From assembly GCF_000972845.2 (NCBI RefSeq), contig NC_040032.1, positions 18,080,871 to 18,144,870 on the forward strand: 64,000 bases of DNA, given 5' to 3'. Positions 55,834 to 64,000 of this stretch are shown in pieces. The position numbers and the translations under genes are program-made. How positions within the stretch are numbered: position 1 is the first letter of the stretch; each line of letters begins with the position of its first letter. The DNA comes from Larimichthys crocea (Eukaryota; Chordata; Actinopteri; Sciaenidae). The notes beneath the pieces were generated by a model that was given only the letters and a program-made list of their open reading frames with translations, did not search any database and had not been told where the DNA came from.

Positions 55834-57420
55834 AAAAGAAAAGCGATGCATAATTAGGCCATTCACAGCCAGGCATTGAAAAAAACATCAAAAGTGTGAT
55901 GTATGTTTGCATGTAGTGTCAAACTGTACTGTCTCCACTTGTTGTAAATTGTTATTAATAACTAGATATACTGATTTTCTATTTCTTTTTAAGAATTTTG
56001 CATATTTTACTATAACTTGCTAATATGCTTTGCAACTTGCTAAAATAAACGCAATTAACGCGGTTTTGTTTACTTCCGGTGGCGGCTGACCCATAACCTT
56101 TTTTGAGCGCTGAATCGTACGTCGTCGACACCGCCATTTTAGATGCGGCAAAGTAGAGCTTTGCATCGCTTTTCTGTTGTTTTTTTCATTTCCTTCTATC
56201 AGGATGATCCAGGGTATCCTGCTAAAAGAGATAAGGAAAGATATTTGTGAATGTTATATATGTGTATGTCTTCATGTATCAGTTCTCTCCTACTCCACCA
56301 CACACTACTACACCTACCACTTACTTGTCTCTCAAGCTAGCATCGGCCAACAAACAGCCCAAACACATTAACATAAAAGAAAAGAGAAATCAAATAAAAT
56401 TACATTATCAATCTTAAAACACATTGACAGACATTGTACATCATATAAACCTGAATAGAAAGGCAACTACCATGTGGACCACATGCAGAATTCAGGTTAT
56501 TTTTAAAACAATGAGACTTTCCTCTGTATCCCTGTTGGAACTTAACTAAACATGTGACCAGTTAGTCTATACATTAACCTAAACTAAAATCTTATAAATT
56601 AAATATATTTGTCTGTCAGTCATCTTTGGTCGTTCACACCAGCCCTCAGATGGCTTTAACAACTCAGATGACAGTCGTCACACCAGCAATAAGCACTAGG
56701 GATACCAGGTGCAAATAGCCTGGTCAGCAATCCTGCCTAGGCTAAATACCCTGGATCTCCCCACCACGTTGTCAGAACTGAATGAGGGGTGAAACTTCTT
56801 CACAGAGCTTCAACCCAAGACCAGTTGCCACAAATGTAAACCGTTTTATAAAAAATTAAACGGAAATATTTTGATAATTTGATGTAGGTTCATCCATGTT
56901 TCCATTTAAATCTGTTTTTTATGATATGACATTGATATGATATGAGTGATTGTGTAAATGTTTCATAAATATTAGTGTTAAAGCATTTTAAAGAAAGAAA
57001 CATTTATGGTTTACAGTTTGTCTGGTGAATTTATTCAATATCATGAAGACATATATATTCTAGAGAAATTATGGTAAAATAAATGAAAATATTTATTAAA
57101 GATTAAAATAAAACATAACTGGTCAGTCCCTAAAAGCTGGTCTGAAAAAACAACACTATTCTCCCTGAGCTGAACAACAGAAAGGATATGCAACATGTAC
57201 ATGAGGTACTAAAAACTTTACAAAAACGAAGCATAATATACATAAAGAAGTACATGTATACAATACTCTGGTACACATACAAGATCATTTGCTGCCACCT
57301 TCTTTAGTGACTCACGATAGTTTGTTTCATATCAACTACGAAAGCTGTTAAGATTTTGACGGAAGAGGCTTGTCAAACAATACTGGTATTTCTGTAGAGG
57401 AACAGATGGAGATCAACAAC
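55834..57420. other. Spacer of the inverted duplication, no intact gene
   Basis: AT-rich sequence without a supported gene. Around 56041-56170 a CpG-bearing segment (cttccggtggcggctgaccc, tcgtacgtcgtcgacaccgc) looks promoter-like, but no downstream coding exon is identified. Confidence 0.5.
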
Positions 57421-57526
57421 AGCCCAACATCCAGGCTGACCTGCTGCCCAAGAAGACCGAGAAGGTTGCCAAGAAGTAAATCCCGAATCCGACTGCATTT
57501 GAAACCCAAAGGCTCTTTTAAGAGCC
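57420..57526 (+). pseudogene. Histone H2A 3' remnant with stem-loop
   Basis: 57420-57479 reads [19 protein letters not shown] and stop, the C terminus of H2A (the intact gene has [19 protein letters not shown]). Val is replaced by Asp and everything upstream is missing. An intact stem-loop ggctcttttaagagcc follows at 57511-57526. A decayed tandem H2A gene. Confidence 0.9.
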
Positions 57527-57680
57527 ACCCACACTCACTAAAAGCTGAGCTGTTTCTTGAATTCAACTTGGTCCACAGTCAATAACTGAACTATACTTAA
57601 GTCCCCAACATCCATGTTCTTAATTTAGAAATACGGGTTTGGCGGTTAAACATTATCCGGGATCAAATCTGAAATCCAAA

Positions 57681-57696
57681 GGCTCTTTTAAGAGGC
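57681..57696 (+). pseudogene. Orphan histone H4-type 3' end (right arm)
   Basis: tctgaaatccaaaggctctt followed by ttaagaggcacccactt is the mirror of the left-arm relic and matches the H4 3' flank (tctgaaatccaaaggctctt). The coding part is absent. With the H2A remnant before it and H2B after it, the order H2A, H4, H2B equals that of the intact genes from 59995 onward. Confidence 0.8.
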
Positions 57697-58004
57697 ACCC
57701 ACTTATCTAAAGGAGTGTAATCCGCACACAGACGAATCAAGTCCATAACAATGAAAACTATGAAACTTTGTGTACATGGTGTCAAAGAATTTATGTTTAA
57801 ACTACTAGGTGCAAATCCAAGAACACTTCCATGCAGAAGCGAATAATACAACTAACGCCATGTTGTTGTATATTTTACCTTATAACAATATATAATTTAA
57901 TATGTGATTATGTAATGTAAATATGTAAATAAAGTTGATCTCATACATGTTTGTGGCAGTTTTTGGCGGGTTAGTGTCTGCGCAGTATGGTCTACAAAAA
58001 ACAG

Positions 58005-58060
58005 CCAATCGTGTGCGAGTAACAGCACACTCAGATTTGCATACAGACCATATAAATGAA
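58005..58060 (+). promoter_or_regulatory. H2B promoter, right copy
   Basis: ccaatcg within acagccaatcgtgtgcgagt, octamer atttgcat at 58035-58042, and tataaatg at 58051-58058, about 55 bp above the start codon. Mirror image of the left-copy promoter. Confidence 0.92.
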
Positions 58061-58113
58061 GTGTTTTAGGAGCGTTAAATTTATCTGTTTCTGAAAACTC
58101 ATTCGAGAGAATC

Positions 58114-58485
58114 ATGCCAGGAGAACCAGGAAAAGCACCCAAGAAGGGCTCTAAGAAAGCCGTTTCTAAAGCCACCAAGACCGGCAAGAAGAGGAGAAAG
58201 ACCAGGAAGGAGAGCTATGCCATCTACGTGTACAAAGTCCTCAAGCAGGTCCACCCAGACACCGGTATCTCATCCAAGGCTATGGGGATCATGAACTCTT
58301 TCGTGAGCGACATCTTCGAGCGTATCGCCGGTGAGGCCTCCCGTCTGGCTCACTACAACAAGCGCTCCACCATCACCTCCAGGGAGATCCAGACCGCTGT
58401 CCGCCTGCTCCTTCCCGGCGAGCTGGCTAAACACGCCGTGTCTGAGGGCACCAAGGCTGTCACCAAGTACACCAGCTCCAAGTAA
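58114..58485 (+). CDS. Histone H2B (right copy)
   Basis: 123 residues, single exon, the inverted near-identical copy of the gene at 54599-54973. It differs by one Lys codon in the N-terminal tail and by silent or nearly silent changes. All core features are present: [40 protein letters not shown] and AVTKYTSSK. Stem-loop at 58511-58526. It is the third component of a plus-strand run H2B, H2A, H4 continuing to 61.7 kb. Confidence 0.97.
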   Translation: MPGEPGKAPKKGSKKAVSKATKTGKKRRKTRKESYAIYVYKVLKQVHPDTGISSKAMGIMNSFVSDIFERIAGEASRLAHYNKRSTITSREIQTAVRLLLPGELAKHAVSEGTKAVTKYTSSK

Positions 58486-58510
58486 ACCCTGTCCCTGTCA
58501 ACAAAATAAA

Positions 58511-58526
58511 GGTCCTTTTCAGGACC
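58511..58526 (+). terminator. Histone 3' stem-loop of H2B (right)
   Basis: ggtccttttcaggacc, identical to the left H2B stem-loop, 25 bp after the stop. Confidence 0.95.
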
Positions 58527-58545
58527 ACACAACTTCAACTAAGAG

Positions 58546-59825
58546 CTAACTTCCACATTGAGTGTAGTGCATATAAAATATCTATCACTTTGTCCTCCAT
58601 GCACTCCCAGATACACAAAAGATGCAACAGAAATTTAATGGCATCTAAATGTGTTTTTAAAGTATCTGTAGTCACAGCACATCTAGATTTCTGTAGCTTA
58701 ATCAACAATATTAATCTCCTGAAATGTGACTTTGTTGCAGTATTGTGAAGATGAGTCCTATTGCTCCTAAAGAGGACTGACACTTTCTGCTCTACAGCAT
58801 CTATCAAAATATGGTTGAGTGAGGTTTCTGAAATTGTGTTAGCAATTGAGGATAAAATTTGCCATTTCACCTCCCAGATCTTGAATTTTAAATCAAGTAA
58901 TCAAAATCTTAAACTACTTGCTGTACAAAAGTCACGTATTTCATTAAAAATCATTTTACAAGTGACCCCAAACCAATCTACTATAATCTAGAACAGTGCT
59001 GACATGTATTTATATAGCACCAAATATTCTCATGAAATGTATATACACAGAGCAGGTTTAGAAAGTCTCTTGTAGGTATTAAATTAATAACTTCGTGGCT
59101 AGCAGATGTTGCTGCAACATGTGAGAGTCAAGTCAAAATATTGTTACAAAAATGGGCTGTTCGATTGTAATGTATCACAATATAGCCTCCTGAATTATTG
59201 AGCCTGAGTCCACAATATAACATGCTCTCTTGCATAATGTCAAAGTGTTGCAATTTATTTTAGCTCTAATGGTTACACAATGTATTACCACACTTTTGAC
59301 AGTTCAGACTCATCTATTTTAAATAACAAACTGTTAATATGTTCACTTAGTTGTTATGACAAAAAACAAAAAACAAACAAAAAAAAACGTCCAGAGACTG
59401 TGGAGGAGATCTGCAGCACCAATTTTTACCTTCGGTTTCAAAAACAGGTTTGGATTGGACAAAATGTTAATATATAAAGCTAAGCAATGAATTATAAATC
59501 ATAAAAGGCATAAGCAAACAATGTTATTTCATTAATCTATTATAGAATGCCACTGAATCCTTCATTTTATCCAAAAGGCTTTGTCTATTCAACATCTTTC
59601 CTCCAAACAACAAAATGAGAAAACATGTTAACAGTACATTACCAACCAGAGAAGTAGATTCATGTATGAAAGCAAAGTTTATTGTAGTCAGGGATTTAGG
59701 GGTATCTATTCGGGACATACTGTAAACAACCTAATACATAACTCATTGTATCCGTGTATTAATTACTATACAGTATAATATTTATTCTTTGTGTAACTGG
59801 TGTGTCTGAAAATCCCGCCAAGCGG
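58546..59825. other. Intergenic between H2B and H2A
   Basis: AT-rich, with no gene or repeat I can name. Minus-strand and plus-strand open frames here have no domain. Confidence 0.6.
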
Positions 59826-59837
59826 AAATGTAAAAAT

Positions 59838-59938
59838 CACCAATCACAAGAAACAAAATCAAGCTCTTTCCTGATTGGTGGCTCGTAGCTACGGTCCCTC
59901 TATCCAATGAACGAGCAGCAGGGTCACAATATAAGCGC
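59838..59938 (+). promoter_or_regulatory. H2A promoter
   Basis: Three CCAAT boxes: ccaat at 59840-59844, its complement attgg in ctgattggtggc near 59872-59882, and ccaat at 59904-59908. A TATA box (tataagc) lies at 59930-59936, 60 bp above the start codon. Multiple CCAAT boxes are typical of replication-dependent H2A genes. Confidence 0.85.
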
Positions 59939-59985
59939 GGTTTCTTTGTTCTACACTTAATTTCTGTCGATAACTCGAAAAATAA

Positions 59986-60381
<396 letters not shown>

Positions 60382-60407
60382 AAGCCTTCACCCGAAACAA
60401 CACAAAA

Positions 60408-60423
60408 GGCTCTTTTAAGAGCC
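60408..60423 (+). terminator. Histone 3' stem-loop of H2A
   Basis: ggctcttttaagagcc preceded by acacaaaa, the standard context for SLBP binding. Confidence 0.96.
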
Positions 60424-61280
60424 ACCCACTTCAAACTAAAGGCTAACTCTCTTATACACACTTCTTGACTAGTAAATACTTTTTTTACTATGTCCGTTAC
60501 ACTGCGCTACAATCTCATATACAGCAGGTAATGTACATGATGTACTGAGAACTTTACAAAATTTACAATAACATAATAAACATCCAAAAACACTACATGT
60601 ATATAATACACTCACACACAAGAATGTGCTGCCGTCTTGTTTAGTGGCTGTCACTATATTTTAATATAGTACACCTTTTTTTTTCTTTCTATAACTTGGA
60701 GCATTATCAAAAATACCATTGCTGTTAACTATGAAATTAATTCTGTGTAATGAAATAAGAACCAAGAAACAAATGCTCTGGGCTCTGTAACAGTGCATTA
60801 AAAGGATGATCCTCATTAGTCACTGTTTAGTTCTGACATTTTATATGTATAAGCACCACATTTGAAATCATTTTGTTATACATTATTTTACAGGGTAAAC
60901 CAGACCAATCATTGTGCAGGTGCTAATCTAAGGTCTAAATCCATAGATCATTGACGTCCATATTCTTGGTTTTAAAATAAAAGTTCTTGTTTTAATTATA
61001 TTTATACATTGTTTATCATAGTAGGCTATATAAAATATGCACAGCATAAGTAGACCTGTACCAGCCACAGAAAGATGAATGTGAGCACTAAACTATTTCT
61101 CTATATAATACATAAATTCTAAATATCACTTCATATTTACAAGCTTTGAATTAACTGCATAACAGTCATGTAACCAATAAGATTGTTATCAGTACAAAAG
61201 CATTGCATAAGACCGTTACAAAAAAGGCGGCACAGTTTGGCACCGCCCTGCGATACACATGCCTCTATTACGTCCGCAGA
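60424..61280. other. Intergenic between H2A and H4
   Basis: AT-rich; no gene or named repeat seen. The H4 promoter begins at the right edge. Confidence 0.6.
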
Positions 61281-61661
<381 letters not shown>

Positions 61662-61692
61662 ACCTGATCCTGACTCCCATCTGAAATCCAAA

Positions 61693-61708
61693 GGCTCTTT
61701 TAAGAGCC
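61693..61708 (+). terminator. Histone 3' stem-loop of H4
   Basis: ggctcttttaagagcc preceded by aatccaaa. The flanking atctgaaatccaaa is shared with the two orphan histone 3' ends at 55797-55812 and 57681-57696. Confidence 0.96.
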
Positions 61709-61826
61709 ACCCACTTCATCTGAAAGCTTTAATCCTTATAATTTTCCATAAAACTAATTTCTAGTGTATATAATGTAACTTCTATAAAACGATAAAACTT
61801 TTTTGATACATTCAAGTACTGACTTG

Positions 61827-62531
61827 CAGCGATGGTAAGCTTTTGTGAAGCACTGAACCACTTGAGCCAATTGTTTCGAAAATGGGTTCAATACTCGGAA
61901 GCTTCAGTTATGGTGACCTCTCCTGGTGAAGTGCCAGGCTGCAGTCAAATTAGGCTAGTTGGACAGGAAGTTTTTTTTTTTTTTTTTTTTTTAAATTACA
62001 CACGTACACTGATTGTCCTATTCACAAATAAAGATACATGAGACAAATGTGTTATTGAGGACAGTGATGGGAAAATATAACAGGTTTAGGTGGTAAACCT
62101 ATGACATAGGTGTGCTTGTGTAACTATGGCAGAGGGTGATTATGTAGGATGGGGGGCAGTTTTTTATTGAGATACATTATTTTTTTCAACACTTTGGATT
62201 GAGTCGGTTTCTTTTTGTGCTGACAATTTCTCCATATTTTGAAAACACTCGTTCACATGGAATTGATGACGCAGGTGTGCATACAAATTGTTATAAAGTA
62301 TTGAAGGCGGCACTCAAATTCAAAACTGTCTCAACCTGTCAGAATTGAGACGAGGCAGTGCCATTCATTCACCTGATTCATTCTGGCAACGAAGCAGTTT
62401 CTGCTTCGGACGTCACATTTCACGTGTTTTTTTTTTCGCACCAAAGCAAGCTTTGAAGCAGTGCTTCTGTGGAAGTGTAGTCCAGGGTTTGAAGCATGTA
62501 TCGAAGCTTCAGTATCGCGCTGCCATCACTA
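61827..62531. mobile_element. 705-bp hAT-type MITE with perfect 8-bp target duplication
   Basis: Flanked by ctgacttg on both sides (61819-61826 and 62532-62539). The left end cagcgatggtaagcttttgt and the right end (reverse complement) tagtgatggcagcgcgatac form short inverted repeats of the cag(c/t)gatgg type. Subterminal motifs gaagctt and cgaagcttc recur inside. An 8-bp duplication is the hallmark of hAT transposition. A poly-T run lies at 61971-61992. No transposase. Inserted about 110 bp after the H4 stem-loop. Confidence 0.85.
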
Positions 62532-62539
62532 CTGACTTG

Positions 62540-63899
62540 TGTGGTGTAGCCATTGTGGGTGAATTCAGAAGTGTTGAATCATGCTTTCATTTGCTGGCTT
62601 GTATTTATAAACCCAACATGTAATATTAACACTAATGTTAATTCTCTAATTTTAAATAAGTTATCACTAAGCAGTTTAGTGTACTAGAAATGTCAATACA
62701 AACAGCCAGAATGCTGTAGCAGGGAATCTTTTGAGAAACTTTATTGAAATATTGCGAATTTACAGATGGAAACGGCATATAATACAAAGATGCAAGTACA
62801 TATATATGTACTTGCATCTTTGTATTCAGTGCTGTATGTTGTGTATATATACAAAGCACCTAGTGCCTAAATGCAAAAAAAGTGCAATATAATTACTCCA
62901 AGTTAACCTTTTAATGGGTGAATTTAGACTGATTATTATTCCAGAAGATTCAAGAATGAGTCATAATTAGTGGTAACATAATATCACCTTCCAATGCACT
63001 GTTACAGAGCAGAAAGAGTGTTTGGTCCTTTCCATGATACAAAGGTTTTACTTTCACAATAAATTATTTTAGTAAATTAAGTTAGTAATGAACAGTATTA
63101 TCAATGAAAAAAAAAGTCTCCTGACAAAAAAAAACTATTGCCAATTGATAATTACTATTGTAATTTATAAATTACAAAAAACAAGATTACATTTTTGTAT
63201 TTATTAATTACTGAGAGTGACATAGTATATGAACAGATCACCACAGAACTCATGTTAACATTGAACTGAATTCCTTGAACTAAAGTAGTCGCTGCTGCAC
63301 GGCTGATCACAGCAACTACTGACAATCTGTATCGAGCTGTCTCATGATAATACTGTCTTCAGTATGCATAACTGAAATGTGTTGGTTTATAATGTAAACT
63401 TTAGTCTATGTGTGATTTACTGGTTTTCTATATTCATATTTGGATCTGTGATATCAATCTGTGTTTACTTAGTTAATTTAGTTTGTTTGTTTTTCCTAAA
63501 TGACCCATTAGTTTATACAAGCAGAAAACATTAGTCCATGAATCTATTAGTAAGATAAGAGTAAGAGTAAACATTCCTTCTGCTGACAAGTTAACCTTTA
63601 ATTATTAAACAGTATTTCTTGAAGTGTTCTTGCTGATCCTGTTTTAATACTTAACAATGCACTTATATGTCTTCCTCCCACTCTAATGCAAACAATACTG
63701 CACAAAATTTAGCAACATACACACAAACTTTAATGTACTCTATAATTCCTGTCCCTATAACTTTAATACTGCTTGACTTGGTCCCTCTTCCTTTCTTTAA
63801 TTCCGCATTGAGAATGAGCCGTGCACAATAACAAAGACACTCTTGTTTTCTGTACTAATATAAAGGTCAAACAACGCCACAGTGGCGCACATGCGCACG
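62540..63899. other. Intergenic, no supported gene
   Basis: AT-rich; apart from the palindrome at 62781-62826 no feature is supported. Confidence 0.6.
62781..62826. repeat. 46-bp perfect palindrome
   Basis: Starts aatacaaagatgcaagtaca and ends with its exact reverse complement, with no spacer and no mismatch; the centre is an alternating AT stretch. Found in intergenic sequence between H4 and the next H2B. It could extrude a cruciform. Confidence 0.95.
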
Positions 63900-63917
63900 G
63901 TCACTTACAACAACAAC

Positions 63918-64000
63918 CAATCGTATGCGAGTGACAACACACTCAGATTTGCATACAGCAGATATAAATAAAGCACTTCGGCGGTAGATTATTTATCTGT
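63918..64000 (+). promoter_or_regulatory. Promoter of a further H2B gene beyond the window
   Basis: ccaatcgtatgcgagtgaca, octamer atttgcat at 63947-63954 and tataaata at 63962-63969, followed by ttatctgt at the window edge. This matches the two H2B promoters almost base for base (the right copy has ccaatcgtgtgcgagtaaca and then taaatttatctgtttctg). The H2B coding sequence should start about 30 bp past the end. Confidence 0.92.

Overview
The window looks like nuclear DNA of a ray-finned (teleost, probably percomorph) fish. It has compact intron-exon genes with vertebrate orthologues, fish-type LINEs (L2/CR1-like and Tx1/L1-like), hAT/Tigger/TTAA-type MITEs, tRNA-derived SINE-like repeats, many (CA)n microsatellites and an odorant-receptor-131-like pseudogene. 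The species cannot be named from sequence alone. A 10-N assembly gap lies at 19061-19070. Copies around 10.4-14.9 kb differ by many single-base indels, so part of that stretch may be poorly polished assembly.

Layout. 1-5.5 kb: repeat-rich, with an OR131-type receptor pseudogene and a second receptor fragment. 5.5-8.05 kb (minus): first six coding exons of ik (RED/IK splicing factor); the rest of the gene is not found in the window. 8.25-9.03 kb: very long imperfect (CTA)n microsatellite. 9-21 kb: LINE and MITE remnants plus several incomplete copies of a protein family I do not recognise (10.4-14.2 kb and 19.07-19.29 kb), with a duplicated CRE-containing promoter and a 177-bp tandem repeat. 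22.9-32.1 kb (plus): complete apbb3 (FE65-like 2), 13 coding exons including a 6-nt microexon, with copies of one TTAA-flanked MITE family in and around it. 35.5-37.8 kb: L2/CR1-like LINE with an open reverse transcriptase frame. 38.4-41.1 kb (plus): cystm1. 42.4-49.8 kb (minus): tandem array of four TIM-family (T-cell immunoglobulin and mucin) receptor genes: two nearly complete copies in a 2.5-kb duplication, one clear pseudogene and one copy that has lost splice donors. 51.6-64 kb: replication-dependent histone cluster: H1 and H2B on minus, H2B, H2A and H4 on plus, decayed H2A and H4 ends, and the promoter of a further H2B at the right edge. The two H2B genes lie in opposite arms of a large inverted duplication.

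The ik-apbb3-cystm1 neighbourhood resembles human 5q31.3, and the TIM family lies at 5q33 in human, so this is probably an ancestral vertebrate linkage. The histone genes form one functional group (nucleosome and linker histones with 3' stem-loops, TATA, CCAAT and octamer elements). The other genes are functionally unrelated neighbours.
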